Origin: a virus
IMG/VR virus record: IMGVR_UViG_3300042090_002485
Location: 1-64,000 of that record
Direction: 5' to 3' (one strand)
Length of the DNA: 64,000 nt
The position numbers were made by a program, and so were the translations under genes. Under the pieces are notes generated by a model. The model was not told where the DNA came from. It ran no database searches and saw only the letters and a program-made list of their open reading frames with translations. How positions within the stretch are numbered: the stretch's first letter is position 1; every line of letters begins with the position of its first letter. Positions 32,526 to 40,512 of the stretch are shown in pieces.

Positions 32526-33224
32526 CTAGCGCTGCCAGTTGAGCGCGACGTCCTCGAAGTACTCGGTCGCCGAGTCGAAGCCGCTCTTGGCGACGCGCAG
32601 CGCGATTTCGGCCAGCAGCGGGGCGGTCGGCTTGTTGGTCCACCGCAGCGGATATTGCACTGTGAACGTGACCGATGTGACCCACTGGTCCTTGTCGCGC
32701 GTGGCCGGTTGTACACGCCCCACCGTTACCGGCGTCATGTCGTGGAAGCCGAACTTGGCCTGAACGAGGTCGCTCGAGGCGTGCAAGTAGACGCCAAGGA
32801 TGTCACCGAGCGAAGCGCTTTCCGCGCGCTTGGCCGCCACGCATTCGATGAGGATCGGCACTGACTGCAGGTTCCAGAACCCTTCGAGGCCGGTCTTGAG
32901 GTTTTGACCGACACGGTCACCGATCACGACGCGCCCCATCACCTGGTCATCGCAATCCAAGAAGATTGCCGGGCGGAAGTCGCGGTGGGTCTTGTCTTCG
33001 TTGAAGGCGCTCTCGATCGCGAGCTTCGTGCGCGTGATGTCTGGGCGCCACAGCCACTGGAACTCGCTGCCGACGACGGACTCGGCGAATCGCATGCGCG
33101 CGACCTCGACGAACACGCCGAGCACAGCGAGCTTGGACCCCGGGCGGATGCTGTTGGGCTGCCGCTCGACCGGCGACGGCAGCGGCTTGGGGTCGGGAAC
33201 GTACGTGGGGTTGTTGTCGGCCAT
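32526..33224 (-). CDS. Neck/tail-completion-like protein, 232 aa
   Basis: ATG 33224 overlaps the upstream stop. After a Pro-rich N-terminus, a mixed alpha/beta domain (KLAVLGVFVEVARMRFAESV..., VTSVTFTVQYPLRW). Position directly upstream of the sheath, after the head genes, is where neck and tail-terminator proteins lie. No decisive motif. Confidence 0.45.
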   Translation of the reverse strand: MADNNPTYVPDPKPLPSPVERQPNSIRPGSKLAVLGVFVEVARMRFAESVVGSEFQWLWRPDITRTKLAIESAFNEDKTHRDFRPAIFLDCDDQVMGRVVIGDRVGQNLKTGLEGFWNLQSVPILIECVAAKRAESASLGDILGVYLHASSDLVQAKFGFHDMTPVTVGRVQPATRDKDQWVTSVTFTVQYPLRWTNKPTAPLLAEIALRVAKSGFDSATEYFEDVALNWQR

Positions 33225-34063
33225 CAGTAGAGCGGAGGTACGGCGTTGGGGTCGACCGCGAGGGAGTATTCGACGGAGTTGCGCGCGAGGAGCGATGAGG
33301 TGACCTTCTGGTGGACAGTGACGCTCTTCAGCTCGGTCTGGTGGGTGCGCTGGACCTGATAGCGATCGTTCCTGACCAGGTCTACCACGATGTCCTTGTA
33401 CTCGATGAGGGGGTAGTCCAGCACGTTGATGTCGTTCAGCTTGCGGTCGCTGTCGCCACTCGACGTCATGTTGGTCTCGATGGCGGCGGCTTCGCGACGC
33501 CCGCGGATGAAGACTGGCGCCCAGTAGCCGCCCAGGAACGCCGTACCGAAACATGCGGGGCAGTGCTCGAGCGTGGCTTGCTTGGTCACCGGGTCGTAGC
33601 ATTTCGGGCAGCGGTCGCCCCAGCGCCGGCGCTTGAGCACGGCGAGCGGGATGCCGTTCAGGTTCTTGTAGCCCACGGCCTCGTCGTGGAGGATCTTGCG
33701 CTTGAGCAGGCGCGTGCGCGTGTCGAGACCAGGCTCGACCGGTGTTGGCTCGCTCTTGAACGTGTTTGCGAACCCTGACGGTGGAACCACAGTGAGCTGG
33801 TAGTAGATCGCGCGGGAGAGCGCGAACAGGTTGACCGGCTCGCGCCCAGCGTGCGTCGCGGGCGGCGGTTCGTTGAACCTGTTGTCGAGGAACTGGTAGG
33901 CATCGCGCAACCCCGTCGCGATCACTTCCCACGGGCCCAGCGGCGACTCGGAGCGCGCGACGTCGACGAAGAAGTCGCCGCTCTCCTCGGACTTGACGTC
34001 CCACTGCACGAATACCGCGGTTGGGTACAACGCCGTCGTGCGCGTGATGCGGGCTTCGGGCAC
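33224..34063 (-). CDS. Structural protein with zinc ribbon, 279 aa
   Basis: GTG 34063. N-terminal beta domain (YPTAVFVQWDVKSEESGDFFVD), then CPKCYDPVTKQATLEHCPAC, a four-Cys zinc ribbon, then IEYKDIVVDLVRNDRYQV. Similar ribbon-bearing neck/baseplate proteins occur in other large phages; role not assigned. Confidence 0.5.
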   Translation of the reverse strand: MPEARITRTTALYPTAVFVQWDVKSEESGDFFVDVARSESPLGPWEVIATGLRDAYQFLDNRFNEPPPATHAGREPVNLFALSRAIYYQLTVVPPSGFANTFKSEPTPVEPGLDTRTRLLKRKILHDEAVGYKNLNGIPLAVLKRRRWGDRCPKCYDPVTKQATLEHCPACFGTAFLGGYWAPVFIRGRREAAAIETNMTSSGDSDRKLNDINVLDYPLIEYKDIVVDLVRNDRYQVQRTHQTELKSVTVHQKVTSSLLARNSVEYSLAVDPNAVPPLY

Positions 34064-34066
34064 GGC

Positions 34067-34939
34067 TCACCCGAGCGCGGGCGGGCCGCCGCTAGGCTGA
34101 CCCTTGCTCGCGTCCTCGATGTTCGTGCTGTCGACGGCGCCGTCGATCTGGTCGAACGCGCGACGGATGCGCTGTGGACCTTCGTCGCCAAAGCCGACGG
34201 GTGGCGATTTGACGGTCAGGCGCTCCTCGTAGGGGTTCGGCGTTCCGCCGGGTCCGCGTTGTTCCCAGGATGAGTGGCCGTCGGTGCCCCACATCTGCCA
34301 GTCGCCGAGCTTGGAGATGGCGAACATCTTCTCGAGGAGTGCCGCGCGGCGCGCGCGTAGCTTCGCGATGTTCAGGATCTCCGCGACTTTGTTGAGGCCG
34401 CCCGTCATCTGCCCGGGCTCGTCCGCGCTGTTGCGGATGCCCTCGTGGCGGAACAGGTCTGCGAATAGCGATGCCGCCTGTTCGTCGGCGGGCCGCCCAT
34501 CGCGCGCTCGCGCGAGCGAGCTGTCGGCAGTCGTCGCCGCGTGGTAGTGCGGGCTCGTTGACGGGTTGTCACCCTGGCTGGGGTCGCTGCCGAGCAGGCC
34601 CGCGTTGAAGTCGGCCGCCTTCTCCGGGATCCTCTTCGGCGCGTCGCACGAGCCGTAGTGCTTCGCGCGCCGGCACGTCGTGCACAGCTCGGCCGACAGC
34701 TTGCGCTTGGGCTCCGTGCGCGTCGAGCCCTGCTGGTGCGCGTCGAAGATCTGCGACAGCGATTGCGGCGTGGTCGGCGGCGCGAGGTTCGCTTGCGCGG
34801 TCTGCGGGATCTCGGTCGGGCTGCTCTTGGCGCGCAGCACGGCACTGCCGGCGACCGTCGGGTCGGACGGCGCGGCCCAGCCGAGCTTGTGCAGGGCTGC
34901 GAGTTGCCCGTCCGCGAACGCGATCTCGAGGCTGCTCAC
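34067..34939 (-). CDS. Virion-region protein with Cys knuckle, 290 aa
   Basis: The N-terminus SLEIAFADGQLAALHKLGW is a loose version of the shared tag. LCTTCRRAKHYGSC provides a Cys cluster, followed by helical (LNIAKLRARRAALLEKMFA) and Gly/Pro-rich parts. Overlaps the tagged gene upstream by four bases. Confidence 0.5.
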   Translation of the reverse strand: MSSLEIAFADGQLAALHKLGWAAPSDPTVAGSAVLRAKSSPTEIPQTAQANLAPPTTPQSLSQIFDAHQQGSTRTEPKRKLSAELCTTCRRAKHYGSCDAPKRIPEKAADFNAGLLGSDPSQGDNPSTSPHYHAATTADSSLARARDGRPADEQAASLFADLFRHEGIRNSADEPGQMTGGLNKVAEILNIAKLRARRAALLEKMFAISKLGDWQMWGTDGHSSWEQRGPGGTPNPYEERLTVKSPPVGFGDEGPQRIRRAFDQIDGAVDSTNIEDASKGQPSGGPPALG

Positions 34940-35322
34940 GGGGACACCACAGCGCCAGGCAGCGGCATCGACGAGGTTGCGTAGTCGTCGTCGTTGCGCT
35001 GCAGCGCACGGTCGATGACGCTGCGTTGGCGACGACCCTCATCTGCGGGTTCGCCGGCCTGGCCGCCGGCGCCGTCGGTCGACGTCGACGCACCCATGCC
35101 GACGTTGGCCGCGAGCTTCGCCGCGCCCGTTCCGATCTCGCCGGGCGACGCGCCGGGGGACACGGGGGACGGCGGCGCGGGCGGCGCGGGCGCGGCCGGC
35201 AGTCCGGGCGCCTTCACCGGCGACTTGATTTTCACTGAGCCGAGCGACGGCTGCGACGGCACGCTGAACGCAGCGAGCGCGACGCGCCCGCCCCGCTCGA
35301 ACATGTCGCGCAGCGCCGCCAT
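34936..35322 (-). CDS. Tagged virion-region protein, 128 aa
   Basis: ATG 35322: MFERGGRVALAAFSVPS is the shared tag. The remainder is Pro/Ala/Gly-rich and probably disordered. The upstream extension is rejected because it overlaps the previous gene. Confidence 0.55.
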   Translation of the reverse strand: MAALRDMFERGGRVALAAFSVPSQPSLGSVKIKSPVKAPGLPAAPAPPAPPSPVSPGASPGEIGTGAAKLAANVGMGASTSTDGAGGQAGEPADEGRRQRSVIDRALQRNDDDYATSSMPLPGAVVSP

Positions 35323-35339
35323 GGTCGGGCCTCGCGCGA

Positions 35340-35534
35340 CTACGCGGTGCGGAACAGGGACTCGAGCACGCTTGCGGGGATGTTCCCCGGCGTGGCCGCC
35401 GCGGTCTTGGGCTTCTCGACGAGGCCGAGGTCCTGGGCCTCCTTCACGAGGTCGTCGATGTTCTTGTAACCAGCCTGCTCGAGGGCCTGCTGGGCGCCCC
35501 ACTCGCGGGCCGTCTTGAGGTGATTGCTGGACAT
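35340..35534 (-). CDS. Small virion-region protein, 64 aa
   Basis: ATG 35534 lies six bases after TATAAT, with no Shine-Dalgarno, so the mRNA may be leaderless. REWGAQQALEQAGYKNIDDL resembles the shared tag, followed by an acidic helix and a Pro/Thr tail. Confidence 0.55.
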   Translation of the reverse strand: MSSNHLKTAREWGAQQALEQAGYKNIDDLVKEAQDLGLVEKPKTAAATPGNIPASVLESLFRTA

Positions 35535-35539
35535 GCGGC

Positions 35540-35548
35540 AATTATAGC
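35540..35548 (-). promoter_or_regulatory. GCTATAATT element
   Basis: Minus-strand GCTATAATT; TATAAT ends six bases before ATG 35534, placing a normal transcription start on or next to the start codon. Confidence 0.6.
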
Positions 35549-35551
35549 CGG

Positions 35552-35839
35552 TCAGCCAATGACTTCCTGGCCCCATGTGCCGTCCGCGCGCCCAGGCGCG
35601 GCCCGATCGTACGTTGTGAAGTTGTCCCACAGCCAGTCTGGCATGTCAGCGCGCCACGCGCTCGCCGCGTCAGGCGGCGCGCCGTCGTCCGGCGTGTCGC
35701 GCTTGGCGTACTGGATGCGCTCGGTGCCGTGGCTCTGTTCGGGGCCGGGCGGCATGACGCCGACGTCCGCGCCCATCGGGCCCGCGAATTTGGCGAGTGC
35801 GGCGCGCGCGCCGGCGGTGAAGGTCTCGCGCAGCGTCAC
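35552..35839 (-). CDS. Tagged virion-region protein, 95 aa
   Basis: TFTAGARAALAKFAGPMG at the N-terminus is one of the clearest copies of the shared tag. The rest is Asp/Pro/Trp-rich. The GTG start overlaps the upstream stop. Confidence 0.55.
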   Translation of the reverse strand: MTLRETFTAGARAALAKFAGPMGADVGVMPPGPEQSHGTERIQYAKRDTPDDGAPPDAASAWRADMPDWLWDNFTTYDRAAPGRADGTWGQEVIG

Positions 35840-36315
35840 GACTTGTTGAACCGCGAGACGTTGCGGTAGCCGGAGCTGAGCGTGTTGTACGCGCTCTCCA
35901 TGTTGTTCTGCGTCTTCACGCCACGCGTCAGCTCATCCCATTCGCTCTTGAGCGTCTGCGAGAGCTGCGAGTACAGCGCGGCCTTGTCGGAGATGCCGAT
36001 CGGCGCGATGTCGCCGTCCTGGACAGTTGCCTGGTTGCGCGCCTGCATGAACGAGTTGGACGTCAGCAGGAAGCGCGTCGTCCCGATCAGGAGCAGGTAC
36101 ATGAGCCCTTGCGGGAACGACTGCGGTGTGAAGTTGGTCTGCGGAGTGACCGTGTTGAAGGCGGACACCGCCATCTCGATGGCCAGGTTCAGTTCCTTGT
36201 CGGTGAACTCGACGGTGTCCAGCAGGATGTTGTTCGGCGCGTAGTCGCGCATGAACATCCTCACCTGGTCCTTGGTGACGACGGATGGGGTTGTTGGTGT
36301 CCCGACGACGGGCAT
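35836..36315 (-). CDS. Neck/head-completion-like protein, 159 aa
   Basis: Helix-rich: VTKDQVRMFMRDYAPNNILL, ELNLAIEMAVSAFNTV, LYSQLSQTLKSEWDELTRG. Size, helical content and position two genes after the capsid block match a head-completion or adaptor protein. Overlaps both neighbours. Confidence 0.5.
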   Translation of the reverse strand: MPVVGTPTTPSVVTKDQVRMFMRDYAPNNILLDTVEFTDKELNLAIEMAVSAFNTVTPQTNFTPQSFPQGLMYLLLIGTTRFLLTSNSFMQARNQATVQDGDIAPIGISDKAALYSQLSQTLKSEWDELTRGVKTQNNMESAYNTLSSGYRNVSRFNKS

Positions 36316-36779
36316 CAGCGCACGAACTGCCGCTCGAGGCTGGCGACGACCTGGGCAATCTGCGCCGCGCCGCTCGCCGTCGTGATGATCTGGATGCCCT
36401 GGAATGGCAGCAAGACGGTCTTGAACCGCGCCTCGTCGAGCGCGATGAACGCGACGGACGTCGCGGCCTCGATGGTCATCTCCTCACCAGCGAGGATGGC
36501 CGGCGAGGCCGTGTTGACGGTTGCGGGGTCGAGGTTGACGAGCTTGATGGTGATGTCAGCCGAGCCGCCCAGGTCGACGTGGATCTGGCTGCAGACCAGT
36601 GGCTCGACCGTGTTCCAGTAGAACAGACCGCCGGCGGTCTGCGGCGTGTACTTGTAGATCGTGTAGTCCGCGCCGATCGGCGAGTCACCGGTGGGGAACG
36701 TGCCGTCAAAGAAGGCGCTCGACGTGATCCGCTGCTGGATCGCGGTGGCGGTCGCCATGGGGATGCGCGGCGTCGTCAT
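36315..36779 (-). CDS. Structural-like protein, 154 aa
   Basis: Beta-rich (CSQIHVDLGGSADITIKLVN, GEEMTIEAATSVAFIALDE). ATG 36779 follows a CTACAATAG element by eight bases. Probably a neck or head-vertex component. Confidence 0.5.
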   Translation of the reverse strand: MTTPRIPMATATAIQQRITSSAFFDGTFPTGDSPIGADYTIYKYTPQTAGGLFYWNTVEPLVCSQIHVDLGGSADITIKLVNLDPATVNTASPAILAGEEMTIEAATSVAFIALDEARFKTVLLPFQGIQIITTASGAAQIAQVVASLERQFVR

Positions 36780-36783
36780 GCAC

Positions 36784-36794
36784 CCCTATTGTAG
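36784..36794 (-). promoter_or_regulatory. CTACAATAG element
   Basis: Minus-strand TACAAT eight bases before ATG 36779, with GGGG in the spacer; a weaker match that lacks the 5' CC. Confidence 0.4.
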
Positions 36795-36805
36795 TCGTCG
36801 ACGAG

Positions 36806-37291
36806 CTACTGCCGGGTTCGGCGGCGCTGCGGCGCGTCTGGCGACTTGGACGTGTCAGGCACGGCTTCGGTCGAGCCAGGGGCGCCGGTGGCCTGCTCGG
36901 CGGCCGCTGCCATCACGGCGGCGACATCCTCTTCGGCGATGACGTTGGCTGGCGGCGTGTGCGGCATGCTCTCGTCGGTCGCGAGGACCGGTTGCGCGTC
37001 GGCGGGTGGCACGGTTTCGAGGTGCGCGGGTGCTAGCGGAGCGGGCGGTGCCAGTGGGGCAGGAGGCGCAGGCGGCACAGCGATCGGCACCGCGCCGACC
37101 GGGCGAACGTCGACCCAGCCCATTTTCTTGACGCGCTCGACGATCTCGTCGGCCGCGGTGAACGAATCGATCTCTTTGGTGCCGCCGATGTGCCCGCGCT
37201 GGAACAGCACGAGCGTCTGACCGGTGATGTCGCGCAGCGGCGCGAGGTCGACCCGGCTGATGGTCTTGTTGACGATGACGAAATTGGTCAT
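36806..37291 (-). CDS. Hypothetical protein downstream of capsid gene, 161 aa
   Basis: From ATG 37291 after TTGGAG. The N-terminal ~65 residues form a compact alpha/beta unit (NFVIVNKTISRVDLAPLRDI, TAADEIVERVKKMGWVDV), and the C-terminal half is Pro/Ala-rich and disordered, ending in basic RRRTRQ. Perhaps a capsid-associated or minor head protein. Confidence 0.5.
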   Translation of the reverse strand: MTNFVIVNKTISRVDLAPLRDITGQTLVLFQRGHIGGTKEIDSFTAADEIVERVKKMGWVDVRPVGAVPIAVPPAPPAPLAPPAPLAPAHLETVPPADAQPVLATDESMPHTPPANVIAEEDVAAVMAAAAEQATGAPGSTEAVPDTSKSPDAPQRRRTRQ

Positions 37292-37310
37292 GGGGTTCTC
37301 CAAAATCGAA

Positions 37311-37354
37311 GGGCCCTCTTCCGCAGGTCCCCGGCACGGGGTGGAAGAGGGCCC
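37311..37354 (-). terminator. Strong hairpin behind the capsid gene (terminator or attenuator)
   Basis: A perfect 12-bp inverted repeat, GGGCCCTCTTCC / GGAAGAGGGCCC, with a 20-base loop, in the gap between the capsid gene and the next gene. On the minus strand it is followed by TTCGATTTT, a modest T tract. A partial terminator would make capsid mRNA more abundant than its downstream genes. Confidence 0.65.
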
Positions 37355-37391
37355 AGGTCGAACAGTAGCGCGCCGCGGGGCGCAACGGGGA

Positions 37392-38330
37392 TCAGGCGAA
37401 CGGGAAGTCGACGCGCTGCATCGCGAGCGTGTTGCCGATGCCGATACCCGGAGCCGCGTAGCTCCAGAACTCGATGATGTCGGCCTCCTGCTTGATGTAC
37501 AGGGTCGCGTCCTGCAGCAGGAAGAACACGCCGAGGTAGTTCTGCGGCGCGAAGATGTACGCTGAGCGGCGGGTCTCCCCGACCGTGTCATCGACGATGT
37601 CGCGCTTGATCGTCGAGACGACCGGGATGCCCCACAGCTTCTCCTCGGCCTCGATGCCGAGGTCGTAGTGCCGCGACGCCACGTCGTTACCGACGCTGGT
37701 CGCCGGCAGGTCGAGGGCCTCGTAGTACGTCGACTTCGACAGCAGGATCTTGCCGATGGGCTGCTTGCGGTTGACGAGGGCTTGGAAGCCCTGCTTGAAC
37801 CCGCTCGAGTTGAACGCGCCCGCGAGCGTCCGCTGCGTCGACAGCGCCAGCGCGATGATCGCGTTGTTGGTCGCCGTGAACTTGGTGTCCTCCTGGTCGG
37901 CCATGTCCTTGACCGAGTTGTCCGAGAGGATCTTGCGGATGTCGTTCTGGTACGTCATCAGCTCGAACTTGTTCTTGGTGAAGCGCTGGCTCTCGGTCTT
38001 GCCGAAGTAGACCGCGAAGCGCTGACCACGGAACCAGGTCCGCTGCGCCGAGCCGTTGAACGGCACGAAGGTCGCGACGGAGTTGGGCTCCTTCTCGACG
38101 ATCTTCTTCGGCTGGTCCGTGTTCTCGTCACGGTCGATCTCGTCGTCGGCCAGCATGACCGGCTCGATGATCTCGCGTGCGAACGACTCCTGGCGGAGCT
38201 TCTGGCGAATGAAGGCGGTGCCCTCGGCTTCAGCTTCCTTCGTCCGTCCGTCCGTCACCTTGCGGACGAAGTTCGAGTTGATGAACTGGGCCGAGACCTG
38301 TGGCGTCTGGGTCTTGTATGCGGCGGTCAT
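37392..38330 (-). CDS. Major capsid protein (HK97-fold candidate)
   Basis: 312 aa. Charged N-arm (DGRTKEAEAEGTAFIRQKLR), then E-loop/P-domain-like sequence, KILLSKSTYYEALDL, GIPVVSTIKRD and FLLQDATLYIKQEADI near the C-terminus. This order and content are typical of HK97-type major capsid proteins. Genomic position agrees: decoration protein and scaffold-like protein upstream, neck genes downstream, and a terminator-like hairpin right behind. Confidence 0.75.
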   Translation of the reverse strand: MTAAYKTQTPQVSAQFINSNFVRKVTDGRTKEAEAEGTAFIRQKLRQESFAREIIEPVMLADDEIDRDENTDQPKKIVEKEPNSVATFVPFNGSAQRTWFRGQRFAVYFGKTESQRFTKNKFELMTYQNDIRKILSDNSVKDMADQEDTKFTATNNAIIALALSTQRTLAGAFNSSGFKQGFQALVNRKQPIGKILLSKSTYYEALDLPATSVGNDVASRHYDLGIEAEEKLWGIPVVSTIKRDIVDDTVGETRRSAYIFAPQNYLGVFFLLQDATLYIKQEADIIEFWSYAAPGIGIGNTLAMQRVDFPFA

Positions 38331-38360
38331 GGTGCTGCTTCTCCTTCGAGGTCTCGGGGG

Positions 38361-38825
38361 TTAGAACGACGCCGTGTCGCCGCCCGTGTAGAACACGACG
38401 AGCGTCCCGTCGGTGGCGATGTTGTTCTGCAACACCTCCCCGATGATCTGGTTGTTGGTGGTGGCCGGCTGCCAGACGCCGGCACTGAACGTCAGCTTCT
38501 CGCCGACGGTGTAGGTCGTCGCCTCGAAGTTCGAGGGGTCGAGCTTGAACTCCGCGTTCATGCGCAGGCAGGTCACGCTGCCGACGAACGTCGCATCGAA
38601 GTCCGTGCTGTCGGTGACAACCACCCAGGTGGCCACGCTGTTGGCCGCCGAGCGGTTGGGAGTGGTTGCGAGCGCGACCGAACCGTCCGTTTGGACGGAA
38701 ACGACCGACCCAGCCGGCAGCGTGTCGGGCACGCCGGGCGTGGTCTGGTGGATCGGGAAGGTCTCGTCGATGGCACCTTCCTTGGGCCAACCGCGCAGGA
38801 CGTCGAACAGGCTTGCGAGCTTCAT
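38361..38825 (-). CDS. Capsid decoration-like protein, 154 aa
   Basis: Directly upstream of the capsid gene, as decoration proteins often are. Beta-rich middle (GSVVSVQTDGSVALATTPNR, KLTFSAGVWQPATTNNQII). N-terminal MKLASLFDVLRGW is helical. No family signature. Confidence 0.55.
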   Translation of the reverse strand: MKLASLFDVLRGWPKEGAIDETFPIHQTTPGVPDTLPAGSVVSVQTDGSVALATTPNRSAANSVATWVVVTDSTDFDATFVGSVTCLRMNAEFKLDPSNFEATTYTVGEKLTFSAGVWQPATTNNQIIGEVLQNNIATDGTLVVFYTGGDTASF

Positions 38826-38849
38826 CTGAGTTTTCCTCTTTGGAGAGCG

Positions 38850-39212
38850 CTACGAACTGATGATCCAGGCGCCGAACGCGTCGTAAGCAGCATCGGCCGC
38901 TTCCTTTACGTTCTTGGGTTTGGTGGTCTCGTCCGAATCACGGTCCGTACCCGCGCCGAGCGGCGTGACCACGCCGCCCTGCTTGGCCAGCAAGTCCTCG
39001 ACGACGCCAAGCGACGCGTCGTCGGTCGCGGCGAGCTTCTGGCGGACGTCGTCCGTCATCTCCTCGCCGTGTGCCACGAGGTGAGCCGCCGCGATCTTCT
39101 GAACGCGCGCGTCGCGCGTCGCCTTGATCGCCGAGGTCTTCTCGCGCTCGGTCTGGTCGTAGTAATCCGCGAACGCGTCGACCAGTGCTGCGACCTTGAG
39201 GAGGTTAGCCAC
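38850..39212 (-). CDS. Helical virion-region protein, 120 aa
   Basis: From GTG 39212, eight bases inside the previous gene's end. Helical and charged (FADYYDQTEREKTSAIKATR), then Asp/Thr-rich linker and a final helix. Longer frame upstream is rejected because it runs through two other short genes. Confidence 0.5.
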   Translation of the reverse strand: MANLLKVAALVDAFADYYDQTEREKTSAIKATRDARVQKIAAAHLVAHGEEMTDDVRQKLAATDDASLGVVEDLLAKQGGVVTPLGAGTDRDSDETTKPKNVKEAADAAYDAFGAWIISS

Positions 39213-39360
39213 GGGCCACCCCCAGCTTGCGGGCGAGCATGCCCAGACCTGCTGCCGCGACGAGTACACCAGCGGCCTTGGCGCGGCGCACATCCTCGCG
39301 ACGGACGTGTTCGGCACGCAGGTCCTGGGCAAGGGCGCGAAGCATCTCGGACTCCTTCAT
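39205..39360 (-). CDS. Short membrane-type protein, 51 aa
   Basis: ATG 39360 to TAA 39205-39207. A polar helix (MLRALAQDLRAEHVRRED) followed by a hydrophobic Ala/Gly/Leu segment (AAGVLVAAAGLGMLARKLG). Overlaps by four bases at the start and eight at the end with its neighbours, consistent with this packed operon. Confidence 0.45.
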   Translation of the reverse strand: MKESEMLRALAQDLRAEHVRREDVRRAKAAGVLVAAAGLGMLARKLGVARG

Positions 39361-39569
39361 CGGGACCCCGGCAGGTCGGCGTAGCCGACGTCGATGGAGT
39401 CGTCACGGAGGTTGGCGGCGAGCGCGCGGAGGCCGCGCGCGACCTCGGTGCGGGGCTGGACCTCGGCTGTCTTGACGGCTTGGACCTCGTCCGCGCGCCG
39501 GCGCGCCGACGTTGCCGCGTCGGCGAGGACCTCATCAACGACGAGCGAGAGGTGACGGGTTGCGCTCAC
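39357..39569 (-). CDS. Small helical protein, 70 aa
   Basis: GTG 39569; helical and Arg/Ala-rich (LADAATSARRRADEVQAV). Four-base overlaps both sides. Confidence 0.45.
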   Translation of the reverse strand: MSATRHLSLVVDEVLADAATSARRRADEVQAVKTAEVQPRTEVARGLRALAANLRDDSIDVGYADLPGSR

Positions 39570-39841
39570 TGGGCGCCCCTGTGCTGGAGGGCGTGGAGCG
39601 CGTCGACGATCTGCGGGCCAGCAAGGCCAGTCGCAACGCCTGCACCGAATCCGACGTTGCCCGCGCGCTGACGGGCCTCCTCATCCCGCGAATGGGTGAG
39701 GCCGCTCGCGAGTGCACCACCCGCGAGCACGCCTGCGCCGCCGGCGAGCAGCGCGGGAACGAGCGCCGGGTAAGCGGCGACCTTCTCACGTGCTGCGCGC
39801 TCGAGGCGAGCGAGGACGTCGGTGTTCACGGCGGCCGACAT
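39566..39841 (-). CDS. Small glycine-zipper protein, 91 aa
   Basis: Central ALLAGGAGVLAGGALASGL is a glycine zipper; the ends are polar. Likely a membrane-interacting virion component or pilot protein. Confidence 0.45.
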   Translation of the reverse strand: MSAAVNTDVLARLERAAREKVAAYPALVPALLAGGAGVLAGGALASGLTHSRDEEARQRAGNVGFGAGVATGLAGPQIVDALHALQHRGAQ

Positions 39842-39847
39842 GGCGAG

Positions 39848-40441
39848 TTAGCGCTGCGCCTCCGCGACGAGGTCGTTGGCGACCTTGAAGCCGGCGACGA
39901 ATGCCTCGCAGCCGAGCTTGTGGATCTGGGTGACCTGCGCGTTCCAGCCCGCGTCGAACGCGCGCTGGTGGAGGTCACGGATTGTGTCCGCTGCGGCGCG
40001 GTAGCCCTGCTGCGCGGCTTCCTTGACGAGGTCGGCGTTCGCCGCGGCGAACTTCTCGAACGTGTCGTCGGTTTGGCCGACCGACGCGGTCTTGACCTCG
40101 ACCGGCGGCAGCTGATCGGCGGCCTGCTTGTACTGCGCGGCGCGGGCCATGAAGCCGTCGCACACCGCGGCGCCGTAGGACTGCGCCTCCTTCATCAACG
40201 CCTCGTGCTCGGCCTTGCTCAGGTCGGCGGCGAGCTTGGTGAGGTCGTCGACCGGCGAGCCTGCGCCCGCGGTCTTGGTCGCCTCGGGCGCCGTCGCCTC
40301 TTTGAGGGCCTGCTTGAGACGCTCGCCGGCATCACCGGACGGAGCCGATGCAGCGGGGGCGGGCGCCGGAGACGGCGCGGGGGCGGACGCGGTCTTCACC
40401 GCGCCGTCCGTTACTGCCGAGAGTGCATGCGAGAGCTTCAT
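39848..40441 (-). CDS. Scaffold-like protein, 197 aa
   Basis: Ala/Lys/Glu-rich, almost entirely helical after a Pro/Ala-rich stretch (residues 15-40). It sits between the prohead protease and capsid genes, the classic scaffold position. Its own CCTATCATT element and GGAG leader follow a terminator, so its level is set independently of the protease. No family motif. Confidence 0.5.
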   Translation of the reverse strand: MKLSHALSAVTDGAVKTASAPAPSPAPAPAASAPSGDAGERLKQALKEATAPEATKTAGAGSPVDDLTKLAADLSKAEHEALMKEAQSYGAAVCDGFMARAAQYKQAADQLPPVEVKTASVGQTDDTFEKFAAANADLVKEAAQQGYRAAADTIRDLHQRAFDAGWNAQVTQIHKLGCEAFVAGFKVANDLVAEAQR

Positions 40442-40466
40442 GGGTGGCCGTCTCCGTTACGAGGGA

Positions 40467-40475
40467 AATGATAGG
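40467..40475 (-). promoter_or_regulatory. CCTATCATT element before scaffold-like gene
   Basis: Minus-strand CCTATCATT about 25 bases before ATG 40441, with GGAG in the leader, immediately after a terminator hairpin. Confidence 0.6.
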
Positions 40476-40487
40476 AAAGCGGGTCCT

Positions 40488-40512
40488 CAAAAACAAAACG
40501 CCGTCAGTGGCG
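40488..40512 (-). terminator. Intrinsic terminator behind prohead protease
   Basis: On the minus strand CGCC-ACTGAC-GGCG is followed by TTTTGTTTTTGA, overlapping the protease stop codon. Short stem but a clear U tract. Confidence 0.6.

Noticed and set aside
30637-32529. 630-aa plus-strand frame
   Set aside because: Antisense to the tail sheath gene; no domain and biased composition.
37668-39671. 667-aa plus-strand frame
   Set aside because: Antisense to the capsid and decoration genes; composition typical of a shadow frame.
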